A DNA stretch of 64,000 nt from CAVVJA01 sp963809815 (GTDB lineage: Bacteria > Actinomycetota > Actinomycetes > Mycobacteriales > Jatrophihabitantaceae): contig CAWELM010000014.1 in assembly GCA_963809815.1 (NCBI GenBank), forward strand, positions 62,001 through 126,000. The letters run 5' to 3'. The notes below the pieces were generated by a model. It did not search any database and was not told where the DNA came from. It saw only the letters and a program-made list of their open reading frames with translations. Below are positions 25,362 through 34,700 of this stretch, one piece after another. The stretch's first letter is position 1. Each line of letters starts with the position of its first letter. The position numbers were made by a program, and so were the translations under genes.

Positions 25362-26415
25362 GGCTAGCGACTCCTGGTGCCGCAGTTGCGGGCAGCCGGA
25401 GTGCCTGCAGCAGAAGCTCCTCACCGCGCCGCACGGCATTCGCCGAAATCACGGGCCGCACCGGCCGCCCGGACACGAAGGCCTTAAATGCCTCGGCGGT
25501 GGTGTACTGCGGGCGGTACGCGAAGTCCTGGTGCAGCTTGGTCACGTCCACCACCCGGCCGAAGTTCAGGAACTGCAGCTGCTCGGGGGAGAAGTCCACG
25601 CCGCGGCGACGCACGAACCGGCTGGCGAACTGCACGCCGAAGGCCGGTACGGGAATGCTGAGGTGCCCCTCCCGACGGATGGCCTGGGAGAGCAGCAGGG
25701 CGCCATCGCCAGCGACGTTGAACACGCCGGGCCGGTCAGCCATTGTCGCCATGCGCAGCACTTCGATCGCATCGTCCTCGTGCAGCAGCTGCAGCCTGGG
25801 GTCATACCCCAGGCCGGTGGGGACGATTCGCAGGGCGAGATAGCGGGTGAGCGGCGTCTCGATGGTCGGTCCGATGAAGTTCGCGAAACGCAGCATCGTC
25901 ACGCAGATGTCCGGACGACGCCGGCTGAACCCGCGAACGTAGCCTTCGACCTCGACGGCATCCTTCGCGTAGCCAGCACGTGGCAGGCCACGTGCTTCGG
26001 TGTCCTCGGTGAACACCGCCGGATCGCGGGGGCTCGAGCCGTATACCGAGGTCGTCGACTTCACGACCAGGCGGCGCACGGCCTCCGACTTCTGGCAAGC
26101 GGCGAGCAGCTGCATTGTCCCGATGACGTTGAGTTCCTTCATCGGGGTACGCCCACCCGCGCCGCGCGGAGTCGCGGTGACTGAGGCGTGCACGACCGTG
26201 TCGACGTTGGCGTGCGTTATCACCCGAGCAATCAGGGGATTGCGGATGTCCGCTCGAACGAATTCGGCCCGGCCAAGCCGGGCCAGATCAGCCTTTGTCG
26301 GAGGAGCGGTGTCGACGCCGACGATGCGGTCGACGGACGGGTCGGCCGACAACTGCCCGCACAGGCGGCTGCCGAGGTAGCCTCTCACGCCGGTTACGAG
26401 CACGACTCGCGGCAT
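25354..26415 (-). CDS. NAD-dependent epimerase/dehydratase, SDR family (Rv0501-like)
   Basis: A 353-residue extended SDR. VVLVTGVRGYLGSRL is the NAD motif (GxxGxxG) and FVRADIRNPL the adenine-binding strand. The active-site Ser region is STTSVYGSS; the expected YxxxK appears only as GYAKDAVEVEG, without a Lys at +4, so catalysis is uncertain. ATG 26415 has GAGGGG upstream. Followed by plsC in an operon. Confidence 0.9.
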   Translation of the reverse strand: MPRVVLVTGVRGYLGSRLCGQLSADPSVDRIVGVDTAPPTKADLARLGRAEFVRADIRNPLIARVITHANVDTVVHASVTATPRGAGGRTPMKELNVIGTMQLLAACQKSEAVRRLVVKSTTSVYGSSPRDPAVFTEDTEARGLPRAGYAKDAVEVEGYVRGFSRRRPDICVTMLRFANFIGPTIETPLTRYLALRIVPTGLGYDPRLQLLHEDDAIEVLRMATMADRPGVFNVAGDGALLLSQAIRREGHLSIPVPAFGVQFASRFVRRRGVDFSPEQLQFLNFGRVVDVTKLHQDFAYRPQYTTAEAFKAFVSGRPVRPVISANAVRRGEELLLQALRLPATAAPGVASRG

Positions 26416-26555
26416 GTTTCCCCTCGGGGCCGACAAATGACCTGCGGCCCCGAGTTTACGGCCGGGCCGGCGTCATCGGGTTACGGCCATGTGACCAGAT
26501 ACCGCACACGGGGAGTTACCAGAGGCGCGCTATGTCCGCGCGGCGACGAACCTGC

Positions 26556-26654
26556 CTACTTCTTGTTGCGGCGCTGAACTCGGGTGCGCTTGAGCAGCTT
26601 CCGGTGCTTCTTCTTCGCCATGCGCTTGCGCCGCTTCTTGATCACAGAACCCAT
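26556..26654 (-). CDS. Small ribosomal protein bS22 (AURKAIP1/COX24 domain)
   Basis: A 32-residue very basic protein, MGSVIKKRRKRMAKKKHRK then LLKRTRVQRRNKK. This is the Cox24/AURKAIP1 signature that in mycobacteria is ribosomal protein bS22 (Rv0500B). The position between the HTH protein and the epimerase is the conserved one. It is too short for normal ORF calls. Confidence 0.93.
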   Translation of the reverse strand: MGSVIKKRRKRMAKKKHRKLLKRTRVQRRNKK

Positions 26655-27006
26655 GGAGCAACCTCGTCAATGCCCAGCGGCGTGGCTGGGCTGTTGTCGT
26701 GAGTGCCCGAGACCAAGTCGCCGGGCGTCGATGGACCTGCGCCAGCGTACCCGCCGCAGCGAGGCGCGCTAGTGGTCCGCCAGGGACGTAGTTGGCCCGA
26801 TACGGCGATGCGGACGGCGTCCGGCAAGGCGGCCGAGCACGCAATAGCACCGTTGTGGATGACTAGGAGCCGCGTCGCCGCGAAATCGCGCATCGATCCG
26901 CGGTGGTTTGGTGGGGTGATTGCGGGGTGGAGGCAGCGCCGCCCGCGTGCATCCGGGCGCCGCAGACGGTGCACACACTTCCCTCGCGGGATACCGGGTG
27001 GTTCGG
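26655..27006. other. Intergenic region upstream of bS22
   Basis: About 350 bp between the HTH gene stop and the bS22 start. No coding pattern of either strand is convincing, and no clear hairpin is seen. It must hold the bS22 promoter. Confidence 0.5.
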
Positions 27007-27330
27007 TCAGCCGGCCTCGATGTACGCGGCCCGCAGGTAGTCGTGCACGGCCTGGTCGGGCACCCGGAAGGACCGGCCGACTCGAACGGCCGGCAGTTCC
27101 CCACCGTGCACGAGTCGATACACGGTCATCTTGGATACCCGCATCACCGAGGCGACCTCGGCCACCGTGAGGAAGCGCACCTCGGACAGCCCCGCATCGT
27201 CCACGGCTGTCGGCCGTGCAGACGACGCTGTGTCGGATTTCTTGACGCGTTGGGGCGGAGTGGGCTTGGTCGCGGCTTCGGACCGTTTACCGCCAGTACG
27301 CGCGGAACCACGCTCCTTGGACGTGCTCAT
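27007..27330 (-). CDS. Excisionase-family helix-turn-helix protein (Rv0500A-like)
   Basis: A 107-residue protein. The first ~48 residues are Lys/Ser/Thr-rich; the rest is the MerR-like excisionase fold: FLTVAEVASVMRVSKMTVYRL, then VHGGELPAVRVGRSFRVP. It is the conserved BldC-type neighbour of bS22, a DNA-binding developmental regulator rather than a phage excisionase. No mobile gene is nearby. Confidence 0.92.
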   Translation of the reverse strand: MSTSKERGSARTGGKRSEAATKPTPPQRVKKSDTASSARPTAVDDAGLSEVRFLTVAEVASVMRVSKMTVYRLVHGGELPAVRVGRSFRVPDQAVHDYLRAAYIEAG

Positions 27331-27483
27331 ACGTCACCAGCACCTTCGGCACGTGTCGCGGCGTCGGCTTCCCCACCGACGAGCTAGACACGCACGTGCT
27401 GCCTGTGAGAGTAGCGGTACCGATGGGGCTGAAGCGATAGATGTTCGGAGGAGTGTTGCCGGTGGCGACGCCCCGTCCAGGCT

Positions 27484-28296
27484 CTAGGCAGACGCGGCAC
27501 CCAGCTCGCGGCTGCGGAGACAGGCCGCCTCGATAGCCGCGAGCAATGCGGCCCGAACCCCGTGGTTCTCCAGTTCACGGATGGCAGCAATCGTGGTCCC
27601 GCCTGGACTTGTCACCGCTTCTCGTAACTGGACCGGATGCTCGCCCGAATCACGCAGCATGATCGACGAACCGATCGCGGTTTGCACGATCAGCTCGGCG
27701 GCCAAGGCACGGGGTAACCCGAGCAGGATTCCGGCGTCGATCATCGCTTCGACGAGGAAGAAGAAGTACGCGGGACCGGAACCGGACAATGCAGTCACCG
27801 CGTCGAGCTGCGTCTCCGGAACGCGCACCACCCGCCCGACCGCGGAGAGCAAGCGTTCGGCGATGGCAAGGTGATCATCGTCTGCGTGCTGCCCCGGGCT
27901 GATCGCAGTAATCGCCTGGTCGACCAGAGCGGGCGTGTTCGGCATGCAGCGCACGACGGCCACGTCGCTGGGCAGCGCGGCCTCGATGCGCGCTGTTGTG
28001 ATACCGGCCGCGACGGAGACCACGGTGTGGCGGGACCCGACCTGGTCGTCTAACTCAGCCAGCAGGGCGCCAATATCCTGCGGCTTGACCGCGATCAGGA
28101 TTGTGTCGGCGTGCGCGGCGGCTTTCGCTACATCGACAGTCGCCACGCCGTACTTGTCGCGCAGCTCCGCCGCCCGAGGTTCGTGTTTCTCCACGACGAC
28201 GACGTCGTCGACGCGCAACGTGCCGCCACGGAGGAGCCCGGACAGCAGCGCTTCGCCGATCTTGCCACCCCCGAGGATCGCCAGCTTGCCGGTCAT
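27484..28296 (-). CDS. proC: Pyrroline-5-carboxylate reductase
   Basis: A 270-residue enzyme, last step of proline synthesis (P5C to proline with NADPH). LAILGGGKIGEALLSGL is the dinucleotide motif, VAVKPQDI-like ILIAVKPQDIG follows, and VTALSGSGPAYFFFLVEAM is the catalytic C-terminal helix. The ATG 28296 is 2 nt after the proline dehydrogenase stop, so the two are co-transcribed. Confidence 0.96.
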   Translation of the reverse strand: MTGKLAILGGGKIGEALLSGLLRGGTLRVDDVVVVEKHEPRAAELRDKYGVATVDVAKAAAHADTILIAVKPQDIGALLAELDDQVGSRHTVVSVAAGITTARIEAALPSDVAVVRCMPNTPALVDQAITAISPGQHADDDHLAIAERLLSAVGRVVRVPETQLDAVTALSGSGPAYFFFLVEAMIDAGILLGLPRALAAELIVQTAIGSSIMLRDSGEHPVQLREAVTSPGGTTIAAIRELENHGVRAALLAAIEAACLRSRELGAASA

Positions 28297-28298
28297 GC

Positions 28299-29249
28299 TC
28301 AGCCCTTCGACACGAGAGAGCGCAGGAAGAAGGTCACGTTGCTCGGCCGCTCGGCCAACCGCCGCATGAGGTATCCGTACCACTCGCGGCCGTACGGCAC
28401 GTATACCCGGACCGTGTGGCCGTTGCGCGCCAGTCGTCGCTGCTCGTCCGGCCGGATGCCGTAGAGCATCTGAAATTCGAATTGATCTTTGGTCCGGCGA
28501 TAGTACCTGGCGCGGGCGGCCGCTATCTCGATCAGACGCGGGTCATGAGTTGCGAACATCGGATGGCCAGCGCCGTGGAGCAGGATGTTCAGGCAGCGCA
28601 CGTAGGAACGATCCACCTCGTCCCGCGACCGATAGGCGACGGACGGTGGCTCCTCGTAGGCGCCCTTGCAGAGTCGAACTCTGGTGTTGGTGCTCGCGAG
28701 ATCCCGACAGTCGCCCTCCGTGCGGCGCAGGTAAGACTGCACGACCGCGCCCGTCTCCGGGAAGTCGGCCCGCAATTCGCTCAGGATCGTCAGCGTCGAA
28801 TCGGTGGTGGTGTGGTCCTCCATGTCCAGGGTGACCGCTGCGTCGACCGCCCGGGCGGCGGCACAGATCCGCCGCGCATGCTCGAGGGCTATTTTCTCGC
28901 CGTCTCCGGGCAGTGCCTGCCCGACCGCGCTGAGTTTGACGCTGACCTCCGCGCGAGGCGTAAGCGGGCCGACGAGCTCGGCTAGGCCCTCGCGGTGGAG
29001 CGCCGTCAACAGCTCAAGGTATGCGGTAGTAACGGCTTCGGCATGGGCCAGGTCGGTTGTGTCCTCACCAAGGTGATCGAGGCTGACCGCCAAGCCGCCA
29101 GCGATCAGTCGCCCAGCCGCCGCAACGGCAGCGTCGGTGTTCGCTCCGCCCAGAAATCGTCTGACGACGCTGCGTGATACCGGCGCCGTCGACACGAGGT
29201 GCTCGATCCGCTGATTCCGAGAGGCCGACAGGATCACCGAACGCAGCAT
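28299..29249 (-). CDS. Proline dehydrogenase
   Basis: A 316-residue FAD flavoenzyme that oxidises proline to P5C, passing electrons to quinone. The barrel motifs are EVSVKLSAVGQAL, AVTLDMEDHTTTDSTL, VVQSYLRRTEGDCR, RVRLCKGAYEEP, and the C-terminal RVYVPYGREWYGYLMRRLAERP. It is the mono-functional form without the P5C dehydrogenase part. It is co-transcribed with proC, the reverse reaction, at 2 nt distance. Confidence 0.95.
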   Translation of the reverse strand: MLRSVILSASRNQRIEHLVSTAPVSRSVVRRFLGGANTDAAVAAAGRLIAGGLAVSLDHLGEDTTDLAHAEAVTTAYLELLTALHREGLAELVGPLTPRAEVSVKLSAVGQALPGDGEKIALEHARRICAAARAVDAAVTLDMEDHTTTDSTLTILSELRADFPETGAVVQSYLRRTEGDCRDLASTNTRVRLCKGAYEEPPSVAYRSRDEVDRSYVRCLNILLHGAGHPMFATHDPRLIEIAAARARYYRRTKDQFEFQMLYGIRPDEQRRLARNGHTVRVYVPYGREWYGYLMRRLAERPSNVTFFLRSLVSKG

Positions 29250-29393
29250 GCCTGCAGGGTAGCTAGCCGGAGAGGCGAAGTATGGCGGACGGGGGTACGG
29301 TCTGATGCGCCGCGTGTAAAACCGACGAACCGTTGCGATTCGAACTGATCAAGTTGTCCTTCGTGCCGGCCGTCGGGCTTTCGGGGGAACGTA

Positions 29394-31707
29394 ATGAGGA
29401 GCAGATCGGCGGAATGGTCGTCGTCGTCGATGCCGGGCGCTGGCGTCGCCCAGAAAGCGCCACGACAGCACATACGCAAACTCTCGGGGCAGCCCATGTC
29501 ACGACGAGTTGATCCGGCCAATCCGTCGCTGGAGACGCACCATCTGGCCGGCGATCCCGAATCTCGGCTCCCAAAGGCGCACGATGGTGACCGCGTGCCG
29601 CCAGCTGCTCGCCCACCCGGTCGGCGAATCCGCTCGAGTGAGCCACGCATCGTCGGGCGGATCGCCGGATCAGCCGGTCTGCCGGCGGCATATTCCGCTC
29701 CCCAGCCTCGGTGGATTGCACCCGACCGGCCCCCCGCCCCGTCCGAGTCAGGCAACCCCGGCGGACCACCGCAAACGCCGACTTCGCGAGGCTGGCGCTT
29801 CTGGCGCCGCCCCAAGGACGAGACATCGGCTGAAGGTGCGGGCGCGCCCGACACTGCTGGCTCGGGCGCGCCTGACCGGGAGACGGATCGCGAGGCCGGT
29901 CTCGCGGCTGCTTTTGCGGCGGCTTTCCGTCTCGGACCGGAGGCGCCACCAGCCGGAGCGAACGAGGATCAGCCGCTGCCCGACGCTGCACCTCCGCCAC
30001 CGGCCGAGTCCGGACTGGACGCCCTGCTCGAGCCGGATTCCGATGTCGAGGCCGAGGGTGCCGCGGATCCGGCTGCCGCGTTCGACCAGGCGGTCGAGGA
30101 GCAAGCTCCGCAGTGCACCGACCGCCGACATCCAGTCGCAGCCGGTCGCGGCCGAACCTCAGGCCGTCCCGGCCGAAGCCGAGCGACAGCCGGAACCCGA
30201 GCCCGAGGGCTCCGTAGCGTCCGAAGCGGAGGCCGAGCCCGAAGCGGAAGCTGTGGCGCCCGAAGCGGAGGCCGAGCCCGAAGCGGAAGCTGTGGCGCCC
30301 GAAGCGGAGGCTGTGGCGCCCGAAGCGGAAGCTGTGGCGCCCGAAGCGGAGGCCGAACCCCAAACGGAGGCCGAGTCCGAAGCGAAGGCTTCGTCGCTCG
30401 AGGCGGAGGCTTCGTCGCTCGAGGCGGACGCAGCGCTCGAGGCGGACGCAGCGCTCGAGGCGGACGCAGCGCTCGAGGCGGACGCAGCGCTCGAGGCGGA
30501 CGCAGCGCTCGAGGCGGACGCAGCGCTCGAGGCGGAGGCAGCGCTCGAGGCGGAGGCTTCGTCGCTCGAGGCGGACGCAGCGCTCGAGGCGGAGGCAGAA
30601 CCTAAGACAGAGGCAGATCCTGCGGCGGAGGCAGCGCCGACGACTTCGGTCAGCGCAGCCGAAGTCGAGTCGGTGGGCTCAGGCGCTACAGCCGAACCAG
30701 AGCCGCAGGCCGAAGCAGAGCCGCCGGCTGAAGCAGAGCCGCAGACCGAACCAGAGCCGAAGCCAGTCGCTGCGGTGCGCAAGCGGCCCAGCCGGCGAGT
30801 GCTCGTCGCCGGTGGCGTCGTGGCGCTTGCGGCTGCTGCCGGGATCGGCACCGCCATCGCGGTGACCTCCGGTTCATCGCAGCCCGCGCCGCGAACCAGC
30901 ACCGCCCGCGCCGCCGCCCCGACGGTCACTCGGGCACCGTCAGCACCATCGGCACCGTCGGCCGGACCGGCCAGACCGGCTGCCCCGCTCGAACCAGCAG
31001 CGATCGCCCGAGCTCGGGCCTGGCTGAACACGAACATCGCCCGTAGCCAGCGAATCAGTGCCGACCCGAACCTCGTCGGCGAACTACGGAGCGCCGGCTT
31101 CACCGCGGCACACGTCGCGCCCGGGTATCCCGGCGCTCCAGATTGGCGCGCCGACAACGTCATCGTCTCGACACCGGAGACTCGGGCTCAGGCGGCTTCG
31201 GTTCCCGCCCTCACGGCCGAACTGGCCTCGTCGATTCCGGTCGCAGTCTTCGGTACCGGTACCCAGAGCGTCGAAGCCCGCATGGTGTTCGGTACCAACC
31301 ATCCGGACATCCTGTCGGTACAGGCCCAGCGCCAAGACGATGCAACGAATCGGCGGCTAGCCGGAGAGGCGCTGCTCCGCAATCCTCGGGTCACGGTCGC
31401 GCCCGCGTGGTCGACGCTGGTTTCCACCGGCGGTCTGGATCTGCGCCCAGCCGTGGTTATCGGGCTCATTGCCGCTCGAACCGATGTCGCCGTCGTCGCT
31501 GTGAAGGTCGACCCAGCCGAGAACGCCGCCGGTACGCCTGCTCGAACCGTCCGGCTGTCCATCCCACCGTCCGTCCTGCCCGGCCTCCTCACTACACTTC
31601 CGGCCGGCTACCGGCCCGACCGCATTTCGTCACCAACGCAGAACAACACCCAACTCACTGAACTCAGCTGGGGTGTGACCCTCACGCCCCAACCGACGCT
31701 GAGCTGA
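29394..31707 (+). CDS. Acidic-repeat membrane protein, reading frame broken near 30114
   Basis: Two frames together make one protein. The first (29394 to ~30113) encodes a Pro/Ala-rich cytosolic part containing RGWRFWRRPKDETS. The second (~30115 to 31707) encodes a long Glu/Ala-rich region, an arginine-rich then TM segment (RRVLVAGGVVALAAAAGIG, ~30795-30850), and a ~220-residue extracellular domain (ARAWLNTNIARSQRISADPN). Dropping one base (a T at 30114) joins ...EEQAPQ to APTADIQSQ. So it is a frameshift mutation, an assembly error or a programmed shift. Start could also be ATG 29496. Function unknown. Confidence 0.72.
30433..30558 (+). repeat. 18-bp tandem array coding ALEADA repeats
   Basis: Seven consecutive 18-bp units (GCGCTCGAGGCGGACGCA and close variants) run from 30433 to 30558, with another near 30580. 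In the frame of the membrane protein they encode ALEADA hexapeptides, an acidic flexible spacer. Longer GAAGCGGAGGC-based repeats precede them at ~30235-30350. Confidence 0.85.
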
Positions 31708-31725
31708 TCACACGGGAGGTCATGC

Positions 31726-32604
31726 ATGAGACGTTCATCGGTACGGGCCGCTGCGCTCGCGGCCGCGGCGGCACTGCTCGGTCTTGCTGCCGCGGCACTT
31801 GCGCCGTCCGCCTCGGCGACCGCGCCGGCCTACGCGATAGTCCGCGGCGCGCACTTCTCGCCGGACACGCCAGGCGTGGATGTATACCTCACGTCGCTGG
31901 CCGGTGGCACCTCCACGCTGTGGCTGTCCGGCGTCGGCTACGGCGACGTGAGCCCTTACAACCGGCTGCCTGCGGGGATCTACGCCGTATCGATGCGGCC
32001 GCACGGTGCTGCGGCGTCGACACCGGCGGCCTTGAGCTGGACGCTCAACGCGCAGGCCGACAACGCCTACACGGCCGCCGCGGTCGGAATGAACGCTCAG
32101 TTGCACGGGATCGTGCTGCATGACGAGCTCAACCCGGCTTCCGCAGGTAGCGGTCGGGTTCGCGTCATCCAGGCGGCCAGCCGCGCGCCCCAGGCAACCA
32201 TCCAGGCCACCAACGGTCCTACGGTGGCCACGGATGTCCCCTTTGCCACCGCGACCGCGTATTCGACTGTCGCGGCCGGTAACTGGCCGGTGACGGTCAC
32301 CGCGTCGGGCGGCGCCCCGTTGACCGCGGACGCGACCGTCCCGATCAAGTCGGCAAGCGTCAATTCGATCGTTGTCCTCGACGCCAAGGGCAGCGGACTG
32401 GACACCCGAACGATCACCGACGCGGCCGGCGCGACGGTGGCTCCAATCGGCGCCGTTCCCGCCGGTGGTGGCGGTACCGCTAACAGCGGTCTCTTGTCCT
32501 GGTTGCCAATGGGTGGATTGGTAGGCGGAACCATCGCGACGGCGCTGCTCGTCGGCGTCATGCTCGCGCGGCGCGGTTTGCGGACGGTGCGCGTCGAGCG
32601 ATGA
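31726..32604 (+). CDS. DUF4397 surface protein with signal peptide and C-terminal anchor
   Basis: A 292-residue protein. An N-terminal signal peptide (AAALAAAAALLGLAAAALAP, cleaved near ASA) is followed by two DUF4397 beta-sandwich segments (IVRGAHFSPDTPGVDVYL, and later VRVIQAASRAPQATIQA), then a C-terminal TM helix (GGTIATALLVGVMLARRG) with Arg residues. No clear LPXTG is seen. It overlaps the sortase start by 4 nt, so it is probably co-expressed and may be the substrate or partner of that sortase. Confidence 0.9.
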   Translation: MRRSSVRAAALAAAAALLGLAAAALAPSASATAPAYAIVRGAHFSPDTPGVDVYLTSLAGGTSTLWLSGVGYGDVSPYNRLPAGIYAVSMRPHGAAASTPAALSWTLNAQADNAYTAAAVGMNAQLHGIVLHDELNPASAGSGRVRVIQAASRAPQATIQATNGPTVATDVPFATATAYSTVAAGNWPVTVTASGGAPLTADATVPIKSASVNSIVVLDAKGSGLDTRTITDAAGATVAPIGAVPAGGGGTANSGLLSWLPMGGLVGGTIATALLVGVMLARRGLRTVRVER

Positions 32605-33326
32605 GTGGTCGGCACGGTCGTCATGAGCGGTCACTGTCGCGGCCGCTCATGACGGCTGGTGCCGTGCTCCTCGTCAGTCTCACCGTTGGATTGATCGTCG
32701 GGATAACCCGATCCGACGGCGCCCGGACGGTTAACTCGAACCCGGCAGCTGGGACCGGCAGCACCGCGCCGCCCCCGACATCGTCGGCGTTTAGCTTGTC
32801 GAACCAATCGGCCGCGGGCCGGATCCCTCCCATACCCGGCGGCCCGACCGGTCCCGCGCACGCCGATCCCAAGCCCGCCGCAGGCATGTCCCCGCCGGCC
32901 CGAGTCACGATCCCGTCGATCGGGGTCGACAGCTCGCTTCAGCCGCTCGGCCTGCAGGTCGACAACACTCTCCAGTCGCCGACGGAGTGGGAGCAAGCCG
33001 GCTGGTACGCCGGCGGCGTGCGGCCGGGGGATCCGGGCCCGGCCGTGATTGCCGGGCATGTGGACTCCCGTAGCGGACCAGCGGTCTTCTTCCGGCTGCG
33101 CGAGCTGCACGCCGGCGCCGATGTTTACATCACGACGCAGTCCGGCAAGACATTGCATTTCGTCGTCGACACGAGTCAGCGCTTTCCCAAGGACCGATTC
33201 CCGACCGAGGCCGTATACGGACCGACGCCGCTGCCCGTCCTACGGTTGATCACCTGCATCGGCGCGTTCGATGCCGCGAATCACAACTACCTCGACAACC
33301 TCGTCGTGACCGCGCATCTCGCCTGA
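32601..33326 (+). CDS. Class F sortase
   Basis: A 241-residue membrane transpeptidase with an N-terminal TM anchor (AGAVLLVSLTVGLIVGI) and a Pro/Ser-rich linker. The sortase barrel starts ARVTIPSIGVDSSLQPLGL; catalytic His is in AVIAGHVDSRSGPAVFF and Cys in LRLITCIGAF. It attaches surface proteins to the cell envelope. The DUF4397 gene immediately upstream overlaps it by 4 nt, a gene pairing often seen with class F sortases. Confidence 0.93.
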   Translation: MSGRHGRHERSLSRPLMTAGAVLLVSLTVGLIVGITRSDGARTVNSNPAAGTGSTAPPPTSSAFSLSNQSAAGRIPPIPGGPTGPAHADPKPAAGMSPPARVTIPSIGVDSSLQPLGLQVDNTLQSPTEWEQAGWYAGGVRPGDPGPAVIAGHVDSRSGPAVFFRLRELHAGADVYITTQSGKTLHFVVDTSQRFPKDRFPTEAVYGPTPLPVLRLITCIGAFDAANHNYLDNLVVTAHLA

Positions 33327-33352
33327 CCCGGTCAGGCTCGTACTGTGACCCT

Positions 33353-33718
33353 GTGGCTGCGGAACGTGTCGACGTCTCGACCGCGCAGGAAATGTGGCGC
33401 GCCGGCGACCCGATAATCGATGTTCGGTCGCCGTCCGAATACGCGCAAGGACACATCGCCGGCGCGCTCAATGTTCCGCTCGACACCCTCCCGCTCGGTG
33501 CGCGCAAACTGCCCGACCGGCCCATCCTGACCGCCTGCGGCATGGGCGGCCGAGCCGGGCGGGCGGCTGAGCTGCTCGACCTCGCCGGTCGTACGGCGTT
33601 CTTCATCGCGGGCGGCACCAAGGCCTGGGCGGCCGCCGGCTTGCCGGTCGTTGTCGGGCCCGAACCCGACGGTTCCGCGGACAAGCATCACTGGTTCCGG
33701 CGCCGCCGAACCCACTAG
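33353..33718 (+). CDS. Rhodanese-like domain protein
   Basis: A 121-residue single-domain protein: DPIIDVRSPSEYAQGHIAGA, then the active-site Cys loop LTACGMGGRAGRAAEL, and GGTKAWAAAGLPVV. It would transfer sulfur or bind anions in the cytoplasm. GTG start at 33353. Last gene of the surface group, and convergent with the TIM-barrel gene. Confidence 0.9.
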   Translation: MAAERVDVSTAQEMWRAGDPIIDVRSPSEYAQGHIAGALNVPLDTLPLGARKLPDRPILTACGMGGRAGRAAELLDLAGRTAFFIAGGTKAWAAAGLPVVVGPEPDGSADKHHWFRRRRTH

Positions 33719-33839
33719 CCGTGACGCTTGTATGAATGTCAAGCGTGATCTCGGACCTATTGCCCCAGACCGACAGTAGGCTCAAGATCATCGGGAGGAG
33801 AACAAGGACAGATCATCGGGGTAGGGGGTACCAGGAGGA

Positions 33840-34700
33840 TTACTGGGCCGGTTGCCCGGGAGGGGCGACCGGAGCCGGCGGCGCGACAAGATGGAGCCGG
33901 CAGAACGCTAGGGCCTCGGCCAGGTCGGACTCGCGGGCGATCCGATCCATCGCCCGGCGAGTGTTGACCTCAACAATGACATGGCCGTCGTAACCGGAGG
34001 CGGTGATTCGCTCCAGCACCGCCGCGCAGGGCTGGGAACCGCGGCCGGGCACCAGGTGCTCGTCCCGGCCGATACCGGTGCCGTCCCCGACATGCAGGTG
34101 AGCCATCCGCTTGCCCATGGCGTCCAGCATGGCCAGCACATCCGACTGCGACACGGCCGCGTGGGAGATGTCGAGCGTGTAGGCCCGGTACGGCTCTGGG
34201 TCGGCGGCCACGTCCCAGGTCGGCGTGTACGCGGACACTTCTCGGCCGCGAACCCGGAACGGGAACATGTTCTCCACCGCGAACCGGACCGACGTCTCCG
34301 AGGCCATCGTGTCGAGGCCGATATGGAAGCGCCGGGAATACTCGCGCTGCCACCGGAACGGAGGATGGACCACGACGGTCTGCGCACCGAGCATCTCCGC
34401 CGCGAACTGAGCGCGGCGCAGCTTGATCCATGGGTCGGTCGACCACACGCGCTGCGTGATCACCAGACAGGGGGCATGCACGGCGAGGATCGGCACAGCG
34501 TGCTGTTCAGACAACCGTCGCAACGCGTGCGGATCCTGGCTGACCGGGTCCGTCCACACCATGACCTCGACGCCGTCGTAACCGAGCTGACTCGCAGTCT
34601 CGAACGCGAACGCCGTCGACTCGGGGAACACCGAGGCGGTCGACAACCCGACCAGCGTCTGGGCTGAATGCCAGGCGTGCGGCGCATCTGAAGGTGTCAC
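33840..34700 (-). CDS. Sugar phosphate isomerase/epimerase-like TIM-barrel protein (Rv0498-like)
   Basis: A 286-residue AP endonuclease 2/xylose isomerase-type barrel: YDGVEVMVWTD, AVHAPCLVITQRVWSTDP, VVVHPPFRWQREYSR, AVENMFPFRV, LDISHAAVSQ, HLHVGDGTGIGRDEHLVPG. The metal-binding Glu, His and Asp positions are kept. Its start is GTG 34700, overlapping the Ppx/GppA stop by 4 nt. Substrate unknown. Confidence 0.9.
   Translation of the reverse strand: MTPSDAPHAWHSAQTLVGLSTASVFPESTAFAFETASQLGYDGVEVMVWTDPVSQDPHALRRLSEQHAVPILAVHAPCLVITQRVWSTDPWIKLRRAQFAAEMLGAQTVVVHPPFRWQREYSRRFHIGLDTMASETSVRFAVENMFPFRVRGREVSAYTPTWDVAADPEPYRAYTLDISHAAVSQSDVLAMLDAMGKRMAHLHVGDGTGIGRDEHLVPGRGSQPCAAVLERITASGYDGHVIVEVNTRRAMDRIARESDLAEALAFCRLHLVAPPAPVAPPGQPAQ

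Noticed and set aside
30433..30558. CRISPR-like repeated DNA
   Set aside because: Units are contiguous 18-mers in a coding frame with no spacers and no cas genes.
30159..31163. Minus-strand Ser/Ala-rich ORF
   Set aside because: Antisense of the acidic repeat array; low-complexity translation only.
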